Positions 1-10,332 of a stretch of 64,000 nt of DNA are shown piece by piece; position 1 is the stretch's first letter, and each line of letters starts with the position of its first letter. The notes beneath the pieces are model-generated. The model saw nothing but the letters and a program-made list of their open reading frames with translations, had not been told where the DNA came from and searched no databases. Position numbers and translations under genes: made by a program. The stretch is taken from positions 14,322,001-14,386,000 of the forward strand of contig JAMPIQ010000001.1 in NCBI GenBank assembly GCA_024699855.1, in the 5' to 3' direction. The stretch is from Aphelenchoides besseyi (lineage: Eukaryota > Nematoda > Chromadorea > Rhabditida > Aphelenchoididae).

Positions 1-983
1 ATCCGGGCTGTAAGGTGGCCACGGATATGGAGCAACAAAATTGCCTCCACCACGACCCATCCAACGCCCCGGGAACTGATTGTTCAACCAATCACGAACT
101 CGAAGTGTGAAATGGACCGGGGCCCCATCGTGCATACGCACGACGAGGTCTTGGAGTCCCCAAGATTCGAGAGTGGGGTAGAACCGATCTTGGAGTAGTC
201 GAAGATACGATTTGCCGTTCACGTTGTCACGCGTGGAAAACGGCCCGACCACTCCCATTTTCCCGATTGCTGCCCAAACAGTCAGTCGAGAAGAATGGAG
301 AGGGGCTTCTCGGTACCTGAGTTATGAGATTGCAATCTTGTTGTTGATTGAGACTTGCCAGTTGGGATTCGTATCTGACCAATAACGAAAGTTATGCCGG
401 TTTACGGATCCATGAACGGCAAAATGCGCATCGTCCGAAAACATCAGATTCGATAGAAAATCGTGATTGTTGTTGAGAAGTTGCAATTGAGAACGAGAAA
501 AATTCACACGAGTAGTACAATTTCCAGGGGTTAAAGCTTGAAGCACACGCATCTTGTATGGATGATAACCTTCATTCTGAACAAACAGATGATTCAAACA
601 TTTGGACTTGCCGTTAGAATTTGATGAATCGTTGATTTTGACGGCATTCCCTCAAGTCTCGCGAGTGCTCGAACCGATAAATTAGCGTTCTCACGAATCA
701 AACGGAAAACTTCGGCTACCGTATCTGGTGTTCTAGCCGTTCTGAAACAAGAGCAGTCAAAGATGAAAGGACTGTCAAACCTTTCATGTTCTCGTTGCTT
801 CTTTTCAACGTTCCTCTGCTCCAAGAATTTCTTAAGCCAAATCGGAAAGCTTGCAGTGTCAGGAACAGGAGCATGTGCACTGAGGTTAAAGTGACGTCGA
901 AAAGCTCGCTGTACCGTAATCGAACTTTTTGACTTTGCATATTTGATCACACAAAATGCCTTCTCTTCATTTGACCAACCCAT
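1..983 (-). CDS. DD41D transposase, 3' end outside the window
   Basis: Cut-and-paste transposase. The start at 983 gives MGWSNEEKAF, a helix-turn-helix N-terminus (DUF4817-like). Joining exons 983-781, 741-612, 576-359 and 316-1 keeps one frame through the first catalytic Asp (MFSDDAHF), WAAIGKMG, the second Asp and the third (WPPYSPD at the window edge). Exon lengths 203, 130 and 218 nt are identical to copy 2, which fixes the intron positions. The second intron (577-611, 35 nt) and third (317-358) both begin GCAAGT, so they are GC-AG introns. No internal stop is seen in the visible part, so the copy could be intact. The remaining C-terminus lies left of the window. Confidence 0.8.
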
Positions 984-1218
984 TTTTAAGGAAGAAATCG
1001 TTTCGAATGCTCATCATTGGGAAATTTCGTCAAATTTTGCGGCTTTTCGCCAAAATGCAAATTTCCGGCATTTGCCGTTGAAGATTGCAAATTTTCTCGA
1101 TGCCAAACAAAACTGCTTAGTTTAATTTATCAACAACAAGAAACTGCATAAAAAACGGTTCAGAAATAGCTGAGATATAAGCATTTCAAATCGCCCGATT
1201 GTGGCTGAACACCCTGTA
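1..1218 (-). mobile_element. DD41D mariner-type (rosa-like) DNA transposon, copy 1, cut by the window edge
   Basis: The right terminus reads CCCTG at 1212-1216 followed by TA (1217-1218), the target dinucleotide of the Tc1/mariner superfamily; the inverted sequence CAGGGTGT matches the ends of the two related copies at 8884-10570 and 15974-16893. The element runs leftwards out of the window, so its other end and its target duplication cannot be seen. It carries the transposase described at 1-983. The copy is more diverged from copy 2 than two recent insertions of one master would be. Confidence 0.85.
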
Positions 1219-1374
1219 CTCAATTTCCCAACCAAACAAAAAGCCAACAAAACTTCCATTTATTTCTTTTATACAGACAACCGGATCAAAGTTTCGGTCA
1301 TCGCTGTCCACGACAAAGATCAGGCTTAAAATCGGAACTTGTTAGTTAGCGCCGCAAATTCAAAGATAATTACC

Positions 1375-1746
1375 TTATTGCTGTGGAACTGGATCATTGT
1401 AGCCGACGGAACCGAGACGGACCAAAAACTTTTCATATTCGCGCTTGTCCGTGAATTCTAGCTTCAAATCAAAGCTATAGTACTCGGAGTCCTCGTCGTC
1501 GATGACCTCCTAAAAAAGGGGCTTACAAAAGCAACAAAAAATACTAACCTCCATGACCATGCCCTTCAAGACCACTCGAATTTTGGAACGAAGTGAAGTA
1601 ACATTGTAGCGTTTGAGCCCATGCAAGAATTTGTGAGTCACACCATCACCGGTTACCAAAATCGCGTCATCATTCACCTCATCAACTTTGACGTCCAATG
1701 TGAGCATGGTAGTAGCTGCGCACTTGAAAACTTTGATCGGCTCCAT
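1375..1746 (-). CDS. small conserved-looking protein of unknown function, 110 aa
   Basis: Two exons, 1746-1549 and 1509-1375, joined in phase 0 across a 39-nt GT-AG intron (GTTAGT donor, TTTTTTAG acceptor). The start is chosen because a TTTTTCAG site lies about 16 nt upstream with no paired donor, as expected of a spliced-leader acceptor. The protein begins MEPIKVFKCAATTML, is acidic in the second exon (EVIDDEDSEYY) and ends in NDPVPQQ. There is no signal peptide or membrane segment. I do not recognise the family. It sits immediately right of transposon copy 1 and is transcribed in the same direction as the transposase. Confidence 0.6.
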
Positions 1747-2042
1747 GATGAATTCAAAACTGAAAAAGGGCAGAATGAACGACTGGTTGAAAACCGATCT
1801 TAAGTGAATTCCAAATGAAAATTCCAAATGAAGCGAGAAAATTCAAATTTTATTCAAACTCACTCTTCTTCTTCCTTTTTTATGTTAAATTGTTGTATTT
1901 TATCAATTAGTTCTTGCTTAATGTTAAAATCCATTTTTGGTGAAGTAGATATAATATTTAGCTGCAAACAAGTAAGATTTTAACAAGACGCAAAACACAA
2001 GAGCGAATAAAAGTGCTCACGAAGCGAACAAAAATCGGGTAA

Positions 2043-3146
2043 ACTGCGCTTTATCCGTGCCACAAGAAACTGTCCAAGGGTACCCTCATTCAATGCGTCT
2101 CAACGAACTGATTCGAAATCATATTAGTACCATGCTGCGGAAACGCCTCCGAGCTGAGATATAGCCATCTGTATATCCAGCGCGCAGCAGGCGCCCATGA
2201 GCGCGCAGGAAGCGCACATCAATAAGTTCAGTTAACAAAAAGCAACATTTATTACGAAAAACGCGCTTAAAAGACAAAAAACAGTTTCGAGTACTTACTA
2301 CTCTAATAGAAGCCCCCGCTACTAAACCCAAAACAACCAACCGCCTTAGTCAACGCCAGGCTATTACAATTCAAAATCCGAATTATCATTGTTCTCCAGC
2401 TCCTCAATAGCCAAATCATCGAAATCACGAAGGATCAAGAAATCTGGGTTGTCTGGATCCGTGGTGTATCCAACAGATGGCTCTTCACCTTGCTCATCGT
2501 CATTAGGAATTGCAAGCTCGTCTGGTAAGTCGAGTTCTGACAGTTCAATTCTCAGTGTAGCATAATCCTGGAGTCGACGAGCCGCTTCTTCTGTCGTCTG
2601 GTAAAAATCAACAAATCGGAAAGTTTCAGATGTGATTGAGATGCCAGCCACTCGCTTCTGATGGACACATGTGTGTTGCACTTGCTTCTTTTGCGATTGT
2701 TGACGGACACCATTGCATTACAACGCCAAGCATATTTATCCGGTTGCAACGACATGGAATTTCTACAACGGGGACATGGCGGTGGGTTATCATCAGAGCG
2801 AACCACACCAAGGTGTTGGGTAAGTCGGATAAGTTCCTATGGACCACGCGTTTCTTCCATCAAAATACGGCGAACGTTGATAAAAGAATCCATTTGGACA
2901 CAAAAATGATGACAAAAAACAGAGTTTCTCATATGTTATTGGTGTATATACGCGGGGGAGGGGGGTGGCAGCGCTTTTTTTGGCTTCCTGCGCGCTCATG
3001 GGCGCCGCTGGATATACAGATGGCTATATCTCAGCTGGGAGGCGTTTCCGCAGCATGGTACTAATATAATTTCGAATCAGCTCGTAGAGACGCATTGAAT
3101 GAGGGTACCCTTGGACGGTTTCTTTTGGCGCGGATAAAGTGCAGTT
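2043..3146. mobile_element. inverted-repeat element with ~165-bp arms, holding a Merlin-like fragment
   Basis: The arm at about 2043-2213 (from ctgcgctttatcc) recurs inverted at about 2984-3146 (ends gataaagtgcag). The arms are roughly 90% alike and include the shared blocks gggtaccctcattcaatgcg and gctgcggaaacgcctcc. The interior carries the transposase fragment at 2364-2866. The right arm abuts the broken Harbinger coding sequence, so this element probably inserted into it. I see no clear target-site duplication. The arms are much longer than the short termini usual in the Merlin family, so it may be a composite foldback structure. Confidence 0.65.
2364..2866 (-). pseudogene. Merlin/ISXO2-like transposase N-terminus, broken
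   Basis: Read leftwards, the fragment contains the zinc-ribbon pattern CPRC ... WRC ... KC near PPPCPRCRNSMSL and KYAWRCN, followed by SIRSEWLA and a run like the start of the Merlin/ISXO2 domain. An in-frame TAG interrupts the 5' part (near 2845). A one-base loss in a T run near 2606 shifts the frame before YQTTEEAARRLQDY, and the tail is acidic. The DDE catalytic domain is absent. It is therefore a dead fragment; the family call rests on the Cys spacing and the general layout and is moderate. Confidence 0.5.
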
Positions 3147-3656
3147 CGTCCTCTAAGACAATTCCATTTACAAATATTCCATCAATTACTGCACATATCG
3201 AAGGAACTCCAGGCATAGCATGAAATTCTCGGCTTATACTGCGATTATCGTTTTCGGATTCCGGCCAACAAATAGTTCCTTGCAACCTCTAATTCACGAT
3301 TGAAGTAACTTGACAGATGGCACGACAGACGCTGCCTTCATCAAATCCTAAAAATACGAATAAGCCGAATGATCGAAGCAAGTTGCAAAACTATCATGCA
3401 TATCTCCGTCGTTGTAATATTCGACGTTTGTCGCATAAAACCGCAGAGCAACCATTAGCTTTTCTTTAGCGCTCAACGCCATAGAATTGTTTTTTGGGAG
3501 CTGAAGATGTTGACCGACTTCACGAAGAAGCAATTCGAAAACGCGAGGTGTGAAGCGATAGCGCTCGCGAAATTGAGTAGAATCAGTGATCATTCGACGT
3601 TTACCATAAATATACAGACAGATTTCATCACTTAAATCACTCTCATTGCTAGACAT
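3147..3656 (-). pseudogene. PIF/Harbinger (HARBI1-like) transposase, truncated
   Basis: The start at 3656 gives MSSNESDLSDEICLYIYG. Next come the HARBI1 hallmarks RERYRFTPRVFELLLREVG and SAKEKLMVALRFYATN. A 44-nt GT-AG intron (about 3357-3400) joins DMHD to RFDEGSVCRAI. Further on are ICWPESEND, FHAMPGVPSICAVIDG (equivalent to the GAIDG catalytic block) and LEDELHFI. An in-frame TAG follows SIVN near 3292. The coding sequence stops exactly where the inverted-repeat arm starts (3146), so the 3' half with the other catalytic residues is lost or displaced. No Harbinger coding is visible left of 2043. Confidence 0.7.
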
Positions 3657-4584
3657 CAAATAAGCGCAAAAATATTTGCAAAACAACAAGAATCGAAGAG
3701 AAACTCAAAAATTTTGAGTTTTGGTTTTTTGGCCATAACTTGGCTAATTCTAAATATGGGCACTTTTTACTACCCATTCCATGATCACCACATTCAGGGG
3801 CATCGTTTAATACCAAATTCGGCCAAATCCCGTTGCGACAAGTCAAAAGATTTTCTTGTGAGTCCGAAACAAGCAAAAAGCACGTGACAAAAGATTTCAT
3901 TTTCGTTGCCTAAAAACCCGTTCTCAACAGACTATCTAATGCGTACGTTAATTCAACGGTTAGCCTTTACGCTTGTATTGATAACATCACGTGCTCCAAT
4001 CCAAAGCAATTTCTGCGCAGTTCTGGAGCGAATTGTCGCTTTGGCGAAGCTAAAAGGACGTTTCTTACCGCCCCCGAACCGCACATTTCCGTGTGGCATC
4101 TTGTTTTATGTATTGTCCGGTCGTAAGCCGGAGAGTTGCGTTCGTTTTCAGTTGCAATAAACTTCTTTCTGAATGGCAATCGCTTTTCTATTTGTGGCTC
4201 CGACCCCACAGAATAGAAATTGTTGTGTCCCGAACAGAAGCAGAAATGTCAACCGCGTCCTTTCCCTTGGAGACAACAGGAAGCGCGCAAGAGGTCTTGG
4301 TTAATGGTTGTTATTTTTGTAAGCGACTGAGTCCGCCAATAAAGGATTGTTTATCAAAGGTTTAGGACCGAACAGCACTTTTGATTGCATTAAAATTTCT
4401 CCACACTTTCGCCACTTATCGCGTTTTGTTGGTCGGGCAATGTCGTGCTCATAGACAATCCACTCGACGATTGCCGTCCGCCTCGTTCAGCTCAAACAGT
4501 CAACACGCCGTTACGCACCTTGATTTGGCGGCGGTTCCATCTACGACTCGGCAACCACACGGTTACGGAGATTATTCGATCGAT
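3657..4584. other. no supported gene
   Basis: About 0.9 kb between the Harbinger remnant and the possible gene at 4585. Open frames here are under 95 codons, mostly lack ATG starts and show no recognisable motif or convincing splice pattern. A low-complexity, AT-rich stretch at 3680-3740 lies next to the transposase. Confidence 0.5.
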
Positions 4585-5016
4585 ATGTCCGCAGAGACAA
4601 ACATTTTTTCCGATTTTGACGCGTCATGTTCATAGACTTATTTGATTACTTCATGTTCAGGGTGTTTCCGAATTATGAATAATCTCATTAGCAGTGTGTG
4701 CGAACTCGGAAGAAACGTTTCGTTACTTTGCTCGCAAAGAGCACTCGGAAAGATTATTTATAATATTTACGATGTGAACACGGCCCTAAGTGTGGTTAGC
4801 GAGCAGTTTACTGAAATGAAATCGTGGATATTTTTTGCCTTCATGTTTGTTGGTTGGATTTTAGCGGCGATCTTTGCTTTCACGTCTATGCGTGAAGTTG
4901 CGATTATCTGTTTAAGTAAGTAAATACCCTCAAGTAATAAAAGAAAATTTAGATCAACGAGCAAACCAAAAACAAAGATTGCAAAAGGTCGGATTTAAGA
5001 AAGTCCTTCGTGAAGT
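4585..5016 (+). pseudogene. possible small membrane protein gene cut by a Tc1-like insertion
   Basis: Three exons can be joined in frame: 4585-4627, 4661-4915 and 4953-5016. The introns are short (33 and 37 nt) with GTTCAT/GTAAGT donors and TTCAG/TTTAG acceptors. The product would start MSAETNIFSDF, carry one membrane segment (WIFFAFMFVGWILAAIFAF) and continue into a basic tail (NQRANQKQRLQKVGFKK). The frame then runs straight into the left end of the Tc1-like relic at its TA target. It may be the surviving 5' part of a gene whose 3' end was displaced. The family is unknown and expression is uncertain. Confidence 0.35.
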
Positions 5017-5899
5017 TACAGTACTGGCCAAAAATCCAGAACACCTTGAGAAAACGTCCAGTTTCTTCCTGTTCTTTCATTTCTATTGTTTCTTTTTGGT
5101 GTCTAATTGTATCTACGGATAATTCTCTCTGTTTTTAGATGCTAACCGAAGAGAAAAGAAATGAAATTTGCAAGCAATACGTCCTTTTGAAAAGTTATGT
5201 AAAGACTGACAAGAAACGCAACATAGGACGATCAACAGTGCAAAAAGTCATTAAGAACGTCAAGTAAACGAACGGCGATGTTCGTGGAGAACCGGAAACA
5301 ATCACAATTTGAGATCAAAGACGAATTAAACAACATGTAGTGGTCGAATTCGCAAGCAAAGCATTTCGTTAACTCGTTCAATCAAAGAGGATTCGAATTT
5401 GAAAGCCAGTCGTCGCTGTCTTAATGACTAGATATCTTCTGTTCGTCTGCAAGCAACTTTAAGTAACAAAACGGGTTTTATTAGCTGAAGAGAAACGTAA
5501 TACAATAATATCAACAAGCCACAAAAACTTCCCCACAGCAGAGAGAGGCAAAACTTCGTGTTAAGACTGCTCAACGATTAATGCGGAAATAAAACGAAGA
5601 AACGTACATCTTTTTTCATTACATCACAAAGAAACTACCGCTCACACAAGTCCACCGTCAAAATCGATAAACTTTGCTCGGAGACATTTGGTTGCCGAAA
5701 CCGATTTTAAAAATGGACGGAAAGAGATTCTGTCTTGACGGTCCGGACAACTTGGGTTTTTACAAGACCAATAACGTTTAATTGAATGAGTGAAGCGTCA
5801 AACGGAAGGTGGGTCAATCATGTTTCTCGGAGCAATTTCGTCAACAGGAAAACTGCTGTTAAAGATAATGAAAAAAACGAGAATGCGGAAACAATGTCA

Positions 5900-6715
5900 A
5901 CGTTGAGCGACCAATGGTTCCAAAGGCCGTGTTATGTTCGTTGACAAGAGTTATTCCAACTATGTTAAGACTACGGCATGCAGTTGCGTTTTCGAATCGG
6001 TTTTATGTCGAACCTTCAAAGCACCCAGACGAAACTTGCAATATTCTCGAACATTTCGGAGTGCATACTTCAAGTTGCACGAATCAAAGTCAATAGAAAT
6101 CAAGTGAACGCGGTTGACAAATTCATTTACTTGGGCCAACTTCTCACCTTTCCACGAAACCGCGGATGTGAAATCGGCAAAAGAACTGGAGCAGGCTGGG
6201 CAGCATTCAACAAGGCACGCGAGTTTTTGATCGATCGGAAAGTTCCGATGAAGCACAACCGCCGATACTTCAACATGGCCATCCTCCCATCTCTCACATA
6301 TGATTGTGAAACGTGGGCACTGAACAAGGACGCACGAGTCAAACATCGAGTGTGTCAAACGAAGATAGAACGAAAAGTGCTCAACATCAAGAACACCGAT
6401 CCCAAAGACCCGAACCACAAGTCCCGAGAATGGATTCGCCAAAGAACGAACTTCAACGACGTCATAATCACCGTCAGAAAACGCAAGTGGAGACACACGT
6501 AGCGAAGATGATGGGCCGACAACTAAAAGAAAGATGGGAGGTGCGACTGCTCAACTGGATTCCTGCACGAAAGCGACCTGGACCCGGAGCCCCAGCAAGA
6601 AGGTACACTGACGAATTTCGGAACAACGCAACGAATCGATGGCAAACTAAAGTGACAACCAACGAATGGGCCCACTTATTGTATTCCTTCACAAGTAAAG
6701 TTGTTGATTAAAGGA
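5900..6715 (+). mobile_element. RTE-type LINE 3' fragment (reverse transcriptase C-terminus)
   Basis: An open stretch encodes the end of a non-LTR retrotransposon polyprotein: VDKFIYLGQLLTFPRN, RTGAGWAAFNKAREFL, LPSLTYDCETWALNKD, EWIRQRTNFNDVI and, after a frameshift near 6497, HVAKMMGRQLKERW and WIPARKRPGPGAPARRYTD. This order (YLGQ, GAGWAAF, LTYxCETW, WAGHVAR-like, RGRPxxRW-like) is typical of the thumb and C-terminal region of RTE-class elements. It lies inside the intron of the Tc1-like relic and is 5'-truncated, as LINE insertions usually are. It ends with a TAA near 6710 and an AATAAA-like run. Confidence 0.75.
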
Positions 6716-6879
6716 ATAAACTAAACTCAACTTTAATTTGGTTTTTGGTTCTACTAAAGAGTTTTGGTTATTTTAGGAATGCGCAGACAAGTACATAGCC
6801 GTCGACTATTTTCCGATTTAAAAAGCACCTTCATTCCGTGGGCCAAAGCCGAAATAAAGCACAAGGTCTAGGCGTAGTA

Positions 6880-7085
6880 GCAGAATCAGGCACTCTGTTG
6901 AGTCCTTCGATAGTTCCGCGCGGCACTCTTGTGTTTTTGGCTTTCTGATTTTCCCGGTCGGCCCGCGGATGACCGGCCCTCCGATCTTTGTATGTCTCTC
7001 TCCCCCTGCTATGGACGACTTGTTATTTATTGTAATTGCACCCAATAAACCTTTCTAGTAACTTGGTCAGGACCCTCTTCGGGCA
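6880..7085. other. GC-rich ~200-bp insertion inside the Tc1-like relic
   Basis: The transposase homology stops after CACAAGGTC (about 6865) and resumes just before CCCATACACACTGCT (about 7092). The intervening block is noticeably more GC-rich than its surroundings (ggtcggcccgcggatgaccg) and ends with a polyadenylation-like CAATAAACC. It could be a short retroposon or the end of another element. No coding or tRNA-like promoter is evident. Confidence 0.35.
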
Positions 7086-7369
7086 AAACACACCCATACA
7101 CACTGCTCAAATCATTTCCGATTATTTCAACGAACAGAATTTGACTGTCAGTGATTGGCCATCACGTTTACCCGATCTATCACCAATCGAGAATGTCTGA
7201 ACGTTTTCAGAAAAGGAAATCTACCGTCACGGCCAATTTAACACAAAAACACAAGTTCGCACCATGATCAATCGCCAAAATCAAGCCTCAAACAATTAAA
7301 CAACACTTTAGCTTCATGAACAAACGTCTTTTGGACGTAATCCTTGCCAAGGGCGCTCAAATCTTGTAA

Positions 7370-8363
7370 TTGTTCGGGTTTGATAGAATTCCCCTTTTAT
7401 CATTCCTCGCTGCTGTTGTCGCGATCGCGCGAAAATCAATGAGGCGCTTCCATCTAGCATTAATGAATGGCATTCATTCAAAACATCACAACAAAAACAA
7501 TGAAATGTTGGATGTTGTCGAGAAATTGGTCAATTCTCGAGTTATAATCGTACTGTAATTGACATTCTGATCTTTAATCTCTGTCTTCATTGTATAGTTC
7601 TTTGTTGTTGATCGCTGATCTTTCTGGCGATCATCCAATCTTCTGTTACAGCAATCACTGGAGAGCGAAGGTATTACGCGGCTTGTCGTATCGAGTGGTA
7701 CGCAGCGGCACCAAGCCAACCGTCTGCCATTTGCCTTTTTGCCTCTTTATCTCCCGTCGTAAATAAACTTCTTGAATAATTTGTGAATTTGATGGAAAGT
7801 GTTGTGTAACATAGAAATTATTTTCGGTTCAGTTTGATGAACAATCGATGAAAAGATCAATGTGATTATTACGTGTTCTATAAACAAATGCGATGCGACA
7901 AACTTGATGAATTCATTTGCTCAAGATATCTAATAATATTTGGCATGAAATGCGAACAAGAGCATAAAATCGATAGGAACAATTTACTAGCGTCTATTCA
8001 CAAATTCTCATCGACAAATTGCGTGCTGGTGACCAAACGAGCGGTTTTTGTTGTTTTGATGCTCAATGTAAAGCCACAAGTTTGAGTAAATTTTTTAGTG
8101 TAAACTGCGATTTCTGTTTTTAAAATCGACGGTCACATTCCAACCGTTTTGGGGCAGAGAGAATCTTGCAGCGCTTTTGCATGTGGAGCGGACACAAAAA
8201 ATGCAAGAAAAAGAAGAGCCACGTTATCATTTCTCCGAATCAACGCATGGCGTTTAATTCTCTTTCAAACCGCTGTCAGCACTCATAATCGACGTCTCAT
8301 ATCGATCAGAAAACTCGTGCACGGCGTGAAATAAACTGCGCATTTTTTAATTGTGTGTTTCAG
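7370..8363. other. no supported gene
   Basis: About 1 kb between the Tc1-like relic and the small gene at 8364. There are only short open frames without recognisable domains. An AATAAA-like site (GTAAATAAACTT, about 7758) suggests a transcript end or retroposed tail, but no gene body could be joined to it. Confidence 0.45.
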
Positions 8364-8581
8364 ATGGCCATTTGCTATCGAGAGTTTGAAATGGCCATGT
8401 GGGCCGTGGTGATCGCCAACAGCATTGTGCTGTTTGCGCCGGCGGTGGCCAATGAGGTTCGATAATAATCACTAACTATTAATGAGCTTTTTTTTAGAAT
8501 GAACAATTTGATCGACGAATCGGAATAGGGAGATCACTGTTGCCTTTCAATCGCGGCTCTTCGACTGACCACGCCAGATAA
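8364..8581 (+). CDS. possible small secreted or peptide-precursor protein, 58 aa
   Basis: Exon 1 (8364-8456) starts with ATG directly behind GTGTTTCAG, the position expected for a spliced-leader acceptor. A 41-nt GT-AG intron joins in phase 0 to exon 2 (8498-8581). The N-terminal half is hydrophobic (MWAVVIANSIVLFAPAVA), resembling a signal peptide or anchor. The second exon is short and basic and contains a dibasic RR followed by IGIGR and SLLPFNRG, a layout seen in neuropeptide precursors. No known peptide family is recognised. The GC-rich codons of exon 1 stand out from the flanks. Confidence 0.5.
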
Positions 8582-8883
8582 GCCAACAAACAACTTATTG
8601 ACCAGCTGTAGCGTGTTCTTCCGCCCGATTCTTTGTTTGTGCACGTTCGAAAATAGAACGCTTGAAGCTTTGTAAATCGTTGGGTTCTGTTTGAGGTCCG
8701 CTCAAATTGTGCGTGGTTCTTTGTGCGTACACTTCGCAATGAAAAGCCCGAGCCTGTGTGACTTGTGGGTTCTGTTTGAGTTTTTGTTTCTGCCAGAGCA
8801 GACGAGTGGAAGTGTAGAGGCATTATTTTGTTTTCGGTCGGCATCTGCGATACGATCATTGTTAACGAGTTGTTTTAGTTATA

Positions 8884-9121
8884 CAGGGTGTCTCTCCACA
8901 AACTGACGATTTCAAACGCTCACTAAAAATCCATTTCTTAACCGATTCTCATGCAATTTTTTTTAATCGATAGAAAAAAAAGCGGAATCTTTGTTCAGCA
9001 TCTCGAAATTTGCCAAATTCGACGGCACAACCGAGAAATTTGCATACTGGCAAAATGCGTCAATTTTTCCAAAAATTTGCACACAGTTAAGGGAATGCGT
9101 GTGGTCTTTTCTTTTTTTCAA
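8884..9121. repeat. left terminal inverted repeat of copy 2
   Basis: About 238 bp. It matches the complement of 10333-10570 apart from a one-base length difference in an A run near 8986; the match ends where the transposase 3' end begins. Confidence 0.9.
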
Positions 9122-9133
9122 CATTTTTATCGT

Positions 9134-10329
9134 TCAAAGTTCGACGTGTTTTCCACCATTTTCAATCACTTTTTGGAGACGACGAGCGTAACCGTCGATT
9201 GAACGATCAATGAATTCTTGACTCAAATTTGCAAACTCAACTTCAATTCGAGCTTCCAACTCATCGAGATTTTCGTGTACGGTGCGGTACACGCGTTCTT
9301 TGATGTAACCCCATAAAAAAGTCGCACGGAGTGAGATCAGGACTGTATGGTGGCCATGGATAAGGAGCAATCAATTCACCACCGCCGCGGCCCATCCATC
9401 GTCCAGGAAAGTTTTCGTTTAGCCATTGTCGCACGCGAATTGTGAAATGAGGTGGTACACCGTCGTGCATAAATGTGACAAACTCTTCGAGAGTAGTGGC
9501 TTGAAGCGACGGAAACACACGATTTTGCAACATTTGAAGATACGAATCTCCGGTGATGTTTTCGCGTGTAAAAAACGGACCAATGACGCCAATTTTTCCA
9601 ATTGCTGCCCATACGGTTAATCTTGGGGAATGAAGGGGCTTTTCGCGATGCCTGGCATTGAAAGATTTTTTGAGTTTTTGTTTTCTCATACCATTTGGGA
9701 TTGGTATCATTCCAGTAACGAAAATTGTGGTGATTAACATCACCATTAATCGAAAAATGAGCTTCGTCAGAGAAAACCACACTTGAAAGAAATTCGGGCG
9801 AATTTTGGATAAGCGTCAATTGAGATTGAGCAAAAGAACGTCGAGTCAAGCAATGCTCAGGTTTCATTTCATGAACCAAATTCATTTTGTAGGGGTGATG
9901 ATTTTCGTTCTGAATTCACGTTTCATTAACGATTTGAACAAAAAAGGAAATTTGCCTTCAAAATTCGGTGGACTGTTGACCTTGACGGTGTTGTTTCAAG
10001 ATTTGCAAGCGACCGAACTGATTGATTCGGATCAGCAGCAATCAAACGAAGAACTTCGGCCACAACTTCAGGTGTTTGGGCCGTTCTGAGAAAGCAAATG
10101 AGTGAAGAAACAAAATTGCAAGAAACTTCTCATGAATTCGTTGTTTTTTGTTGCAATGTCCTCGTTCCAAAAACTTATCAAACCAAATCGAAAAATTCGA
10201 AGTGCTAGGAACAGGAGCATGTTGATTCAATCCGTAATGTCGTCTAAATGCTCGTATGACCATGACCGGACTTCTTGTCTTCGCATATTCGATAACACAG
10301 AACGCCTTTTGTTCGGCAGACCAACTCAT
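9134..10329 (-). pseudogene. DD41D transposase with one frameshift
   Basis: Exons 10329-10127, 10085-9956, 9909-9692 and 9651-9134 have the same lengths as in copy 1. The N-terminus is MSWSAEQKAFCVIEYAKTR (helix-turn-helix). The catalytic Asps lie in VVFSDEAHFSI, TFMHDGVPPHF and WPPYSPDLTPCDFF, with 41 residues between the second and third, hence DD41D as in rosa/VS-type elements rather than mariner DD34D. The second intron (9910-9955) starts GCAAAT, again a GC-type donor. A missing T in a run near 9315 shifts the frame after CDFF; the lost frame resumes as WGYIKERVYR and runs to the stop. A sequencing error in the homopolymer is possible. Confidence 0.88.
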
Positions 10330-10332
10330 GTT

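Larger units (their letters stand above)
5019..7369 (+). mobile_element. Tc1-like element relic, disrupted by later insertions
   Basis: The left terminus CAGTACTGGCCAAAA follows TA (5017-5018), the usual Tc1 end. Degenerate transposase pieces follow in order: an N-terminus (LTEEKRNEICKQYVLLKSY, about 5138), the first-Asp block KRFCLDGPDNLGFYKT (about 5715), an intron acceptor at about 6775 and then the exon starting ECADKYIAVDYF. The DD34E end SDWPSRLPDLSPIENV lies at about 7150-7195, with stops and frameshifts throughout. The intron is at the same place as in the young element at 34693-36208. No right terminal repeat is found, so the end is approximate. Confidence 0.75.
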
